From assembly GCA_977006965.1 (NCBI GenBank), contig OZ345372.1, positions 248,001 through 312,000 on the forward strand: a stretch of DNA of 64,000 nt, read 5' to 3'. The notes under the pieces are model-generated. The model did not search any database. It worked only from the letters and a program-made list of their open reading frames with translations, and had not been told where the DNA came from. Origin of the DNA: Phymatolithon calcareum. Its lineage: Eukaryota; Rhodophyta; Florideophyceae; Hapalidiales. Position numbers and translations under genes: made by a program. Shown here piece by piece: positions 31,783 through 42,590 of this stretch; positions within the stretch are counted from its first letter, which is position 1; each line of letters starts with the position of its first letter.

Positions 31783-34700
31783 TGCGTTGTGAGGGACAAC
31801 ACAACTTAAACGAGGTGGTCGCGAAGCGTTTGGGGGACAAAAAAGTCGTCGTGCGTTCGGAAGGTGAACTGTATTTTGTACGGCAACAACACAAAACCAA
31901 ACAATCCGCGTGGAGTGGAGTGTGATTGAATTAGGGACCGATTTGAAACGCGTAGCGCAGGGCTCTGGTCGATTGGTTTTTTAACCAGGGCCAGAATGCA
32001 TTCGATTGGCTCCGAGCGCGCGCCGTAGCAGATCGGCAGATATTTTCGTAGGTTTGCTTTACAGCGAATCATAATTTCAGGTGTTTATGCCAATCCCATG
32101 CTGCCACGTCAAAAAACGGGTGTGCGTACTGCAATGCGATCCAGAGTGCGTATTGGGAGCACAACAATAAGAAACTGTTCTGTCTCCGATGTTCGTTGTC
32201 CGCGGCGACACACAAAGGCGCACTGCAGGCAGGCATAGTAATTTAAATTAGCGTTCACCACGTCAAACTGCAGTACGCAGGAAGATTACTGCGTATGATA
32301 TCATGTCGTTTCGTGAGGAAAGAAACTGCCAGTGAATATTCATGCATTCCCGCGTCAGGCGAGTCATTTGACGAGTGCCAAATGAATTCATAGGCCATTT
32401 ATGGTGCATTGCATCTCGGGAGAGGTGAAATTAACAGTGAGTTCAACTACGCACAGTGCGTTAGTGTGAATTTCGATTTGGAACTAATTTTGTGTGGGCC
32501 AACTACGATACAACTCTTTCGGGCTGTTGATTTCCGCAATATTCACTCCATCCAGACCCTAAATAGAGCGTTTTGGGAAGCGGGATAGAGATGGGAACTT
32601 ACTAAGATACCCTCAATAGGGTCTATAGGAAAAGCGGACTACACTACTAATGTACAGCGCAACATATGTCCTCAACCACGAAACATTGCGCTCTTTTAGT
32701 CTCAAAAAAATAGTTCTTTCTTTCCTCTGGGACGTTCGATCTGTTCTACACATACTCCACATCCAAAGGAATTCTAAGATTTTCTCGAATTGGATCCATT
32801 TTGGGTGGCCACATGTGCTGATATAACCGCAGTGTTCGTATAGGGCGCCGGCTTGTGGTGCTCCCCGCCTGTGCAGACGTTCACCCGCGTGATGAGCCCT
32901 CAGCCGGTGGTACTGAGCTTCCATCTGGAGACCCGGGACTATATATTAGCGCCACTTCTCACGGAACGCACGCGCTCTGGGCACATACTGCAGTATGGCT
33001 CTTTCAATCGCACATGATAGAAAGGTCTATATCTACCAACATAACAAGCTTGGAAGAGATTGCGGCTGTGTTCATTACTACCATAGCTGCCTGATCACTT
33101 GCGAGGAAAGTACTGTTTCCAACCTTACTTTTCAGTTGCCAATCTGCTATGAAACACACTTAGAGCCTCAACATCTCCAAGTCAGAGCTGTGCAACATAA
33201 GCTGCACGCGGTGGTGTCGCAGAAAAGGTCAAAAGATCTTAATCTGCGTTCAGACGAGAAGCCATTGCCTGACAAGGATAGCAAGCCAGTACACTCTTTG
33301 CTGTATCATATTGTAGGACCCCTGATGTCCCTAATGGGGCAATTAGTATTAGAAATGGACCGATAGATCAGTATAAAACGCTTTGTTCCCGACAAGACCG
33401 GGAATAACCGCAAGTTGGTACCAAGAATTCTTTTCCCGCGTTCATCGAAACTTCCGTCGTCAACACATCATCGCACGGGCTATTCGCCCAAGGCTGTGGT
33501 TGATAATCAGTAACGTCTCGCACGGGCTCATCGCCCAAGACGTTGCCTGATCCGTTCACGTGTAACAACCAGAGGTGTCACGAAAGGGCAAGTTGACAAC
33601 AGAGTGAGAAAATAAATGGAAAGGGTTGAAGAGCTCTTCCTCGGAGGTCTCTTAGCTCTTCGCTTTAGTCGTGGTTGCGATTAGAGTACAAACTCTTCTA
33701 TGTCTATCATATTGTCTACACGTATGCCTAGCGTTGAGTTCTGGCAAGGGCGATTGGATTCTCAACCGAAATGCCGTGATCATTGAAGCCAGCATGAGTG
33801 CCGGGACCACAAATACCGGGTCGGCGCCCGTCGGGACGCATGCAGGCATTTTTGTGGCAGAAGCGTGGTACTGCTGGGGCGTCTCCCTGACCGAGAAGCG
33901 GAGGCCGTTGACTGTGAGGTGGGGTACCCTGTCGCAACGAGGGGACCTATGATACTAGGGGTACTGCGCCCTCTACTTCTTCTCCCTTCCCTCACAAGAA
34001 CAGATCGATGCTTCGTCTTCCTCACCTCTGACCTGACGCGAACCGCCACCCCATGAATCAGGTACGGCTGCATATGTGGCTAGTGCATGGGATATCTCCC
34101 GCTGTAAGCTGGGTTTGATTTGGTGAAGGAACGGCTTAGCCGCCTCTACACACGTTTCCGCAAAACCTCGCACGGGTTCAACGATCCAAGGTTTGCGAAA
34201 TACCTCGTTCCTAAACGGCGAATTAATTTCTCGCGACAGCTGGGCACTCTGAAAGTGTGCATTAAAGCTGATTCCAATGGAGTCTTCGCATGATCGATCA
34301 CCTTGGATAGGATGCCAAGCATTGCGCAAGAAACAGATATGCCCTTCCCTTCGTGCATGCGATCGAGATGAGACCCAAAACGCTCTCAGGCACTCCAATT
34401 TTATGCACAACACAAGGATCTCAAATCAAGTAATCAGACTCCCGCTCCATAAATGCTCAGAGCATTCCCAGTGGCGCCACGACGGGAGCCAACTTTATCG
34501 ATGTGCGATGACTTGAGAAAGACTTTAAGCAAGGACAACTACAGTACATCGACAAACAAAGCTCTAATCAGAAGCACGTTGATGTATGTGATGAATAACA
34601 ACCTCACACCACTTAGACATCTCACTTAGCGTCTGCCAGGATTTTTGCAGCAAGGCCATTGGCTCTAAACCGTCCGATCCTATCAACGACTTTCTGATTG

Positions 34701-35061
34701 ACCTGGCCGTCGACAATGAGCTTAGTTCACACGGCACGCACTCTGGGCACACACAGCAGTATCAATCGCACAAGTCAAAAAGCTAAAAAACGTGTCTTCA
34801 CTTTTGATACCCTCAAACAACAAAGGTGGCCGTTAGAAAGTGCTCTGCAAGTGCACAGAACTTGCGGTTTATGATTTCCAGCCCCGACAATAATGCAAGA
34901 CAGTCAATACGGTAGCAATATTATTGCTATTAACGGTCTTGCCCGTATTATACCAGACGGCTTACTTCCTTGACCATGCTTCGGACTCAGTTTCGTGCAA
35001 ACCCACACAAACCTTACAAACCCTAAATTATCTCGCGTGCGGGCTATGCAAAGTCCTTCAG
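31783..35061. other. Peptidase upstream region and unassigned transposon-like DNA
   Basis: About 31.8-32.6 kb contains the peptidase promoter and is free of genes. Beyond it, frames such as minus 33973-34413 (REINSPFRNEVFRKPWIVEP) look protein-like but are not recognised. The direct repeat CGCACGGGCT..TCGCCCAAG occurs twice at about 33473 and 33519. A possible LTR-like block at 33561-33720 is discussed under rejected items. Confidence 0.3.
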
Positions 35062-36965
35062 CAGGGCTGGCATCCACTATATTGCAGTACCAATATATTG
35101 CGGTAAATTGCTACTGGAGCGCTATTGTAAGAACCTGTCCTTATTGCAATACGTATTGCAAAGAGATTGACTCGTATTCGCGGTATTGTTGAAGATGCTC
35201 AATTCGGTTCATCAAACCATGTCGCGCTGCCGTTCTCGTCTTACCAACCGAGGGATGCTGCGCAATCTTACATCACTCAACCCTACACTGCCCAACTTTA
35301 CACGATGATGGGGCAAGCATCGTATGATGAAGCACTTTTGCAAGATATGCGACGAGTTGATACAAGTTACTGATGCGGAAGGTGCGGACATAACAATTGA
35401 CCGCAGTATCATGTTCAAGAATCGTGCGGCCCAGTACACAAGTCAGCTCAATGAAGTTCATGCAGTCACCGTGGAACTGCAGAAGCACAATACATCTTTG
35501 TCAGACTGCCGATTGGCGCTTGATGCACTCATTGAAACTGTGGACATGAACAAGAGCAAAGCAGAGTCACCTTTTTACTGGTGCAAGGTCGGGACGCGCA
35601 GCGTTGCAATTGACTCGTCGATTGTCCCAGGTTCTGTGCTTGAGTCAGGTGTGGTGATGATTCAATGAAATGAAGCGGACACTATGATTGACGAAGAGTG
35701 TGCAGCTTCTTCGAAGTTCGGTCGAGTAACACAAATACGACCGCTGCGAGCAACGCCTCTTCGAATGTGGCTACCCTTTCCATGGCGGAATTCATTGAGA
35801 AGAAGAAACGAAAACGCGAATTGCCTAAACAACCTTAGTTCTACTGCCGCAGTAGAACGACTATGGTCTATCAAAAATAGAGAACAGGGCGTCAATGACG
35901 CCGCTGTGGTTTGAGCAAGCCTTGGGAGCAATATATTGTAGTTTTATTGGGACATGAAGCTGATGAGCATTACCAGTTTCCATTAGATCCTTCCGCCAAT
36001 ACCTACGGCAATATGCTTGAATCTACCAATACCCCTATTGCTATTGGATTCATTTGAAACGACATATTTCATCACAAGTCCAACAAGAGCTCCCGCTCGG
36101 CATCTTCTCCGACTCTTTCAGCAACTCGGGCGCTGCGTGAATTTGATATGGCGGTAACAACAGTTTATAAATCCTAGTAAATTCGGCTTACTTTCAAAAA
36201 CAGAAGAGACTCAAAGAGAAACGGCGTGATACTTTCTCGGTTATTCGCTAGAATCCCACCAGCAAGCGAAAAGAGGCGCTCAATTTCAGCGGACGACCCG
36301 AGAATAAATTGCAGATTCATATACGATTGGACTGGTTCTTGACGACGGCGCTTGCGTTTCTTGAAAATGTCCGACATTGATAGCGTACCATCATCTGATA
36401 TCGTATTAGATTCATTTTCGTTCGTTTCAGTAAGCTTTTTCAGATATGCACATGCTGAACGTTCATCGTCCGTCATCGTATCCGTTTCTCGACTCTGTAT
36501 TTTGACGACGCCCGCTTCAAATACTGAACTTGGCGAATGTGAAGAGTGTAACCTGATGTAGTCGTCCTTCAGTGTACACCCATACAACGGCGCAGCAACA
36601 TTGTCCTTTTAGTCTTTGATAGTTTCGGTAAGTGTATCGAGCAAAAACCGACACTCATCCAGTGCCGCACCACGCTTCTGCAGTGCCTTCGTGACGGTGT
36701 TTATACCCTTCAGATGCAACGTAGCTTGCTGCACCGCGTTCGAAACCGAGATGTACGAGAAATAGTCAAGTCCAAGCCATCAGTATCTGCCACTTCTTCC
36801 AACTCGGAGCGAATTCGAACAAACCGATTCACCATGTTGCTTAATCTAGACCATCGCGTTGCTAACGGAAGGACGGGTGAAAGACTCGTCAAACGATGTA
36901 GCATAGAGTGATTCTTGATGCTACCTTTGCATTCATGCATGGTAGTATGCACGTCGTCTAGTCTG

Positions 36966-37823
36966 CAGGCATTGGGAGCAATATACTGATACTGCAGTAT
37001 ACTGCAATATACTGGTATTGATAGCGTATTGAGCGCATGGCATGTATTGCAGTACGTATTGGCGTATGGAATTTCTCGCCCACGGGCCGGTTCGATACGT
37101 GTTGGCATAGATTCTCTTTGCTGACGTACTGCTTTCGGTCAATTGTGACACCCCCTTCCATTACGGGAGTACGACTGTATGGTTGTACGTTGAAAGATAA
37201 CTATATCAAACTTCATTCGCCGCATTCGCCGTCTTCTCTTTTTGAGGCTGGTGTTGTCAAAATTCAGCGGAATGAAACGGACTCAATGACGGATGACGAA
37301 AAACAAGCATGTGCTCATCTGAAGAGGAGGCCGGAGGAGAACGATGCTGGAAAAATGTCTGAAGAAGAGGACAACGACGACACGCTGTCAATGGCTGAGA
37401 TTTTCAAGAAACGAAAGCGGTACCTTCACGAACGTGGTCGGTCGTACATGGACTTACAATTCATACTCGGTTCTTCCGCTGAAATCGAGCGTTTGTTTTC
37501 TTTGACCGGAAAATTTCTGGATGACAACCGGCAACGAATCACGCCTCTCCTTTTCGAGTTCCTCTTGTTTCTGAAGGTCAGCAGAAGCTACTGGGATTTT
37601 CAGAGCGTTTTCACTGCTATGTCTAATGTACGCAGCGCTCGTGTTGGTCAAAAATTTGGGGAAGATGATGAACAGCAAGATTTGCTAGATATGTGACGAA
37701 TCGAGACGTATTGACAGTATACTGCAATATATGACGTACTGGCACATAAACAGATACTGCAATAGGTATTGCGATGTATAGTCCTTGCCCAATACCGTAC
37801 CAGTATATTGCTCCCAACGCCTG
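36966..37823 (+). mobile_element. hAT transposon C (innermost), internally deleted
   Basis: 858 bases with 23-base inverted termini (CAGGCATTGGGAGCAATATA... and its partner CAGGCGTTGGGAGCAATATA... on the other strand, one mismatch). It is flanked by a perfect 8-base duplication CTAGTCTG (36958-36965, 37824-37831). Subterminal TACTG/CAATA repeats near both ends are probable transposase-binding sites. It sits inside the transposase gene of hAT B: deleting the element with one duplication restores the frame KHRLDDVHTTM. This is the youngest insertion of the nest. Confidence 0.93.
37037..37696 (+). CDS. hAT C residual ORF: dimerisation-domain-only protein
   Basis: An uninterrupted 219-codon frame that lacks the N-terminal DNA-binding and most of the catalytic part of the transposase. 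It retains the C-terminal hAT dimerisation domain (LQFILGSSAEIERLFSLTG, LFEFLLFLKVSRSYWD). The first 40 residues come from terminal sequence and may not be translated; YGCTLKDNYIKLHS at about residue 53 begins the transposase homology. If expressed, such a product could poison transposase multimers. Confidence 0.65.
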   Translation: MACIAVRIGVWNFSPTGRFDTCWHRFSLLTYCFRSIVTPPSITGVRLYGCTLKDNYIKLHSPHSPSSLFEAGVVKIQRNETDSMTDDEKQACAHLKRRPEENDAGKMSEEEDNDDTLSMAEIFKKRKRYLHERGRSYMDLQFILGSSAEIERLFSLTGKFLDDNRQRITPLLFEFLLFLKVSRSYWDFQSVFTAMSNVRSARVGQKFGEDDEQQDLLDM

Positions 37824-39235
37824 CTAGTCTGTGCTTCAAGTTGGGAGACGAAACCATGTTATTCACCTCAAGTGCCAGTTTGTGATTGCAACATCCAACG
37901 TGCGGTATATCCATCTTGTCATCGATACACGTGTTGAGATTGCAGCTGTCTGCAATTTGACAAACCGCCTAGTCGTGAACGTTAACGTGGTAAAATTGAA
38001 GATGTGCTTCAATTTCCAGATATATGTCTCAGAACCGAACGTGATGGCGTGTGTGCTTTCGATTTCGCCTTCATTATCACGTTTCGCAATAGGCGAAATT
38101 AATAACAGAGGCATCGCCAATACTTCGCTTACGACGTTCTGTCCATTTTCCACACGCGTAAGCTTCTTCATCATCACAGCGAAAAAGCCGAGGTAATGCG
38201 ACCCATTTTTGGTCCAAGCATCATGCATCACAGCACCACGAGTGTTTTGGAGGTCATTCCTCACGCCAATTTCGACCAGTTCCACCAACTTGAAAACTGT
38301 ATCCTGAAATGCTTTTATAGAAATCTTCTTATCCACCTTACTGAAGTCACGAAAGCGCGGATTCTCAACGTAAGATATTGGCAGAGAAAGAGAGATGATG
38401 ACATCAATGTACTGGTACATGGCCTTTTCGCGAGAAGTAGTAGATAGTGTTGACTCGAAGTACGACGAAATGTGTCGAGTACTATCCCCGTTCGTTTCGT
38501 CTTTCATGCGCGTGCGATACATATAGAACAATTTGTTCTCATCTTCACCTGCAACGCATGATAACAGGTGCGAGTACCGGTTCCTCCACCCGGTGCCTTT
38601 CTCGAACAATACTGTGGGTACGGAATTTTGCAATAACTTCCGCGGGGGCAGGAAAAGACCAAACAGGGTACATCGCCCCTGGTGAGTTCTTCGCCTTGCC
38701 GAGACGGTATGTCCTTGACAGCATCATCGCGTTTCGTCGTGAGAGCCTTGACAATGTACGCTGGTTTCGGTTTGCCTGCCATCTTCGCAAATGAAAGACT
38801 CAAAACGCGCTGTCACGACAGAGAAAACAAAATGGTGACTGCATGACTTGAGCAGAACTATAGCGTAGAAACATAACACTATCCTCCAGGTTAATATCCT
38901 GTCTGGAACGAATTTTTACATATCACGCTGAGCAATCAATAAATCTACAAATCTGCCGCTTACCAATACGTATTCCAATAGAAACAGATGAAGGAATAAT
39001 ATTGAAATACCAGTGTATTACTCCCAAGGCCTAGATTCGAGGCGTTAATGTTCTTGAAGGTCAACAGGAAGAATTGAAACCAGTCCTCAGTATCTATTGC
39101 CAGGTCTAATAGAAGAAGCGACCGTGTGAAAAAGCTTATGCAAGAGGATATGGAGTATAGTGATCTATCTTGAATGTAAGGAACATGTTGATATTGCGTT
39201 CATATTGCTGGTCATTTATCTAGGAGTCGGAAAGG

Positions 39236-39441
39236 ATTCCATCTGATCTAACAGTCAAAACTCTTGTGATGTTACACAAGAAAGAGCCAAAGAAAGACAG
39301 AAAGAATTATCGGGCAATATGTTTCCTTTCGCACTCTCTACACCAGTGTACAGTGCGCTCCTTTTATCTGCCACGCTTCAGGACAGGTAGTCGAGCTGCA
39401 GTTGAAGAGGGATTGCAATCAAGGGGGAGTATCATAGCATG
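39236..39441 (+). pseudogene. Non-LTR reverse transcriptase fragment
   Basis: The frame reads IPSDLTVKTLVMLHKKEPKK followed by DRKNYRAICFLSHS, the first conserved block of LINE reverse transcriptases (family text: ..KKG...NYRPISLLS). It is followed by RFRTGSRAAVEEGLQS, corresponding to the next block (GFR...T..A). It ends at a stop near 39440. Different in sequence from both LINE families above, so at least three LINE lineages are present in this window. Confidence 0.6.
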
Positions 39442-40252
39442 ACTGTAGCAGAAGAGAATCAAAATAGTTCGAGAGACGAAAAGCAGATGGATCGAACATG
39501 ATGTACCAATACTGAACAGTGAAACGTTCCCCAAAAATTAAACGAAAAATAACGATCTTAAGATTTGAGGTTTGCAGTCCTGCAGTTGACTTTAAACTTT
39601 AGACATTTTTAGGGCGATTTTTGGTCGGGAAAGGCACACCGATTTCAGTTCTGCAGGTATTTCAGTTAGAATGGTTGCAGTTCGAAGGGGTGTACTGTAT
39701 AAAATTTCAACTCACAGAAACAATAAGGGATATGTACTGTAAGCCGGGATAACAAATCTAAGTAAAGAAAACCAGGCCGAGTGGGTACAATAGGGCCTGG
39801 GGGCGGAGCCCGAGGTTTGTCGCCAATGGAAGTTCCCACACAAAGTACAAAAATGACTCTTTCACTGGACGAAACGATGATCAAGCGGTCCACGGGCAGA
39901 CTTTGTCATTTTCTGTTCACGTCTTTAAAATATTAGAAAAAACTATCCTAATTGGTTCTTACCTCTGAACAAAAATTAAGTGAGAAAAAACTTATTTCTA
40001 CGGTTCCCCTTTTCAAGTTCTTTAGAAAATCCAACTTAATTTTTTTTCCTCTCCGTGGGATAAAGTAGTGATTCACAACTTAATAAAATCCTCCTCACAT
40101 CAAAATAAACAGTCAAATTTAAACTTCCAACTTATTTTTGCTGCATCAGGTTTTATAAGTTCACGGTTGATCGGGTTGGGAAGATCATCTTGCCAATAGA
40201 ACTCAGTTTGAATGAAAGTGCTATGAGCGGAGAATACGCTCAATTCCAGATG
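39442..40252. other. AT-rich, no gene
   Basis: Unusually AT-rich compared with the rest of the window, with few open frames. TACTGTA occurs twice (about 39692, 39734). Nothing else recognised. Confidence 0.3.
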
Positions 40253-40262
40253 AACTATTAAA

Positions 40263-42580
40263 GAGAAAATTCGCTAAATGCCCACCAAAAGTGGTAAAAG
40301 TACGCTAAATATCCACCCCTAGCTAAAGCTTACTACTCACCCATAGCAAAATATACTATCATACTCACCCTAGCCGAACCTACTACTCTTCCGCTTCTCA
40401 GAGCACTCTATGCGCCAGTGAAATTTATTGCGTACGCTACTCTCTCTGGTTTAGCTCCTCATCGCAACTATTGAGAGCATCTCCGTCATCGAAGGCGGTG
40501 AGGTCGATTATCATGGACTGAGCCGCTTTGGCGACGTGCTTTCGATTCGCCTCGACAAGGTTGTGGATATTGAGCCTACCGCATGTTTGTGAGAAGTGAC
40601 CGGTGTGTGCACACGAGGAGCAGTGACGCGCCCTCATTTCGGACGGCACGTAGGGCTTTTTGCGCTTGCGGCCCGGCTTAGCGACAAGTTCAAACGGCAC
40701 CAAATCTTCCTGTACTAGCTGGTCACCAGTGACTGCAACACGCGTGATGCTGCCCTCGTGTTGTTTGGACCACGTTCGCAACAGCCATATGTCCCCGAAC
40801 CAGTGCTTGTTCCACGGATCGAAAGCGATCCGATGCTGTACTAAGCGCCTAGCAGTGTAAAAAAGTGCAGCGACAACGTGGCTGCAAGGCCGCTGGTGCT
40901 CTTCAAAAGTGGCGGCAAGAGCATGTTGCTTGGTAGTTGCTGCTCACTGTCATATTGAATGGTGTCACTTCGCTGCGAACAACACAGCTCAGCGTGTCGC
41001 TTTCGATGACCTCCGGCTCCACAAGCAGCTTCTCTGCTCTGACCACTTTTTCCTGATGCTTCTTGCAGCAGTAAGGAGTTAGGAAGTTTCCCTACGTCAT
41101 CATCTGGTAAGCTATGCGCCCTCGTTTGAGGCGTTCGTCGGACATTCACCCGATTATAGAGGCCACAAGGTTACAGATTGGTTCAGCGCGCACTTGGACA
41201 AGCGCACTGTTGGTCTGCTCAGAGCTGTTAGAGGTCACGACACCCAGACGGGGGAGTCCACGACGAAGGAACTCATACGTTGCGCACGTGTGTATGCGCT
41301 CCAAAAAACACGTCACTAGCGTCTCGTTGTCTGCCTTGAGCTGCTCGACTAACTGGTTCGCGGACTGCTCAGTTCGGGCGTAGACTATAGACCACAGTAC
41401 AGCACAGTCTGCATCGCTGTGCTTGATTCCCGCCGATCAAAGTTTCTTCTAAAGTAGGTGCCAGGCGCACCTCGTGCGTATTACGTTGTGGGAAGAGACC
41501 AGTGCTCACACCTCGGCCGAGTCCAAACCTTTGGCGCCGTCTGACGTTACGATCTTAATGTTTGGGAAGCATGAAATAGAGCTTGAGAGGAAGCTCTTCC
41601 AGCTGAGTGAACTCTCTCCCTGTGCAATGCTGAAAGCCAGAGTTGCCGCCTGTCTGTTGCAATCATACGTCGTTAGGGTGAAAATCTGTCCCTGCGTCAC
41701 GGAGGTCAGGTGGGCCGCGTCAAAACTGACGAAAGAGTTGAACGCCGGCCAGGTGCCCATCGCGCCCTTTGGGCAACAGTAAATGCTGTGAAGCTGCTGC
41801 TGTGTCGTCTCAGAAAGAGGAGTTGTCGTGTGCTTGTACACTCCGCCGGGATCGCGCTGCCGCACCGCGGCCAGGTACGAGCGAAGTACTCTGATTTGCG
41901 CCAGGTGGTGGACATCTGTGCCCAGCTTGGAAGCCACTATGGTGTGCGCCTGTGTGCGCTTTCAGACGACACCGCTTTGTATGCGGACCATTTCTGTCAG
42001 CTGTGCGGCATTTCCACTGACTCGGCCTCTTGTGGCAAAAAATTCAGTTAGCTCGAGATTCCGCCTCGCGAATAGCTCTGTCTTGAGCTGGCGCTCCCTT
42101 GAGGGGCCTCCAACACAGCAGTGTCTGGCTGACTTGGTGATCCTGACACCGCCGATGCTCGGCAGCGCGCTGACGTTCACGCGGAAGGTGCAAGCTGTGC
42201 GCTGGCTACAGATGAGTGTAAGACGCTGCTTGTTGCGCCTCTCCACGAGGTGTGCCTTCCCCATTGACGAGTTGTGGCAGATCACGAGGTTAACAACATC
42301 GTCGAAGCTTGATCCAACGTAGTCGCCCACCTGTAGCATGAGCTCCTTCTCGTTCATGGTTTCAGAATGAGCAGTCCGGGAGTGTTGTGCGTTGGGCTTG
42401 TCAGACGAATTCGAGGATGTGCACAAAACTTGGTTCAAGGGGAAGTAGTAGCTACTTCCGTTTTTCGGTCCAAAAAACGCAACTGTCAGCGCTTCACGTA
42501 ACGGATGAGTAGTAGTTTTCGCTTGGGTGGACGTTTAGCGTACTTCGACCACTTTTGGTGGCCATTTAGCGAATTTCCTC
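40263..42580 (-). mobile_element. Mutator-like element (MULE), complete ends with target duplication
   Basis: 2318 bases with inverted termini GAGAAAATTCGCTAAATGCC (left) and GAGGAAATTCGCTAAATGGC (right, other strand); similarity of the ends continues for about 60 bases through CCACCAAAAGTGGT and GTACGCTAAA. It is flanked by a perfect 10-base duplication AACTATTAAA (40253-40262 and 42581-42590); MULEs typically make 9-10 base duplications. The transposase gene runs on the minus strand. Confidence 0.92.
40437..42438 (-). pseudogene. MULE transposase (MURA-like), frameshifted
   Basis: In minus-strand order: an N-terminal DNA-binding region (42438-41962) with Cys/His residues around CSQRTACTFRVNVS and SARHCC. 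The MULE catalytic domain follows (41937-41506), with FVSFDAAHLTSVTQGQ (first Asp), AFSIAQGESSLSWKSFL and IVTSDGAKGL (second Asp). A SWIM zinc finger CSCRHF...PCSHVVA near 40930-40875 is split by a frameshift. Last comes a C-terminal CCHC knuckle CSSCAHTGHFSQTC in the frame ending at 40437. This order (FAR1/WRKY-like, MULE, SWIM, zinc knuckle) is that of plant MuDR transposases. Several frameshifts and a gap between 41.2 and 41.5 kb mean that it is not functional. Confidence 0.88.
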
Positions 42581-42590
42581 AACTATTAAA

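Larger units (their letters stand above)
36174..38803 (-). pseudogene. hAT transposase of element B (broken, interrupted)
   Basis: Reading on the minus strand: an N-terminal region with MAGKPKPAYIVKAL and a Cys-containing BED-like segment (VFSCPRGSYC). A frameshift follows, then the catalytic-domain start with VIISLSLPISYVENPRF and HDAWTKNGSHYLGFF (first catalytic Asp). After another frameshift comes IPHVGCCNHKLALEVN, the H-x-GC-x-x-H motif of hAT transposases. The hAT C insertion (36966-37831) comes next, then LDDVHTTMHECK and FVRIRSELEEVADTDGLDL. A C-terminal dimerisation domain occupies 36587-36174, with SSAEIERLFSLAGGIL and FESLLFLKV. Transposases of this type cut and paste DNA with 8-base duplications. 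At least two frameshifts plus the insertion make it inactive. Confidence 0.85.
35916..39033 (-). mobile_element. hAT transposon B (middle), full-length but decayed
   Basis: 3118 bases bounded by inverted termini CAAGCCTTGGGAGCAATATA and, at the other end on the opposite strand, TAGGCCTTGGGAGTAATACA. It is flanked by an 8-base target duplication with two transitions (GGTTTGAG at 35908-35915, GATTCGAG at 39034-39041), as expected for hAT elements. It carries the full transposase on the minus strand and is itself interrupted by hAT C. Confidence 0.85.
35062..39104 (+). mobile_element. hAT transposon A (oldest, outer), internally deleted
   Basis: Plus-strand hAT transposase text runs from about 35184 (LLKMLNSVHQTMSRC, TSLNPTLPNFTRWWGKHRMM) through the degenerate C-terminal region to 35915. 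There it is cut by hAT B; after hAT B the text resumes at 39042 with ALMFLKVN. Removing hAT B and one duplicated target restores MTPLWFEALMFLKVN, matching MTPLLFESLLFLKVN of hAT D. Proposed ends near 35062 and 39104 are weak matches to the family terminus. Frameshifts and stops are numerous. Confidence 0.7.

Noticed and set aside
33561-33720. Possible LTR starting TGTAACA and ending TCTACA
   Set aside because: No matching second LTR, no 5-base duplication at the proposed ends and no primer-binding site or polymerase gene nearby; only the terminal bases fit.
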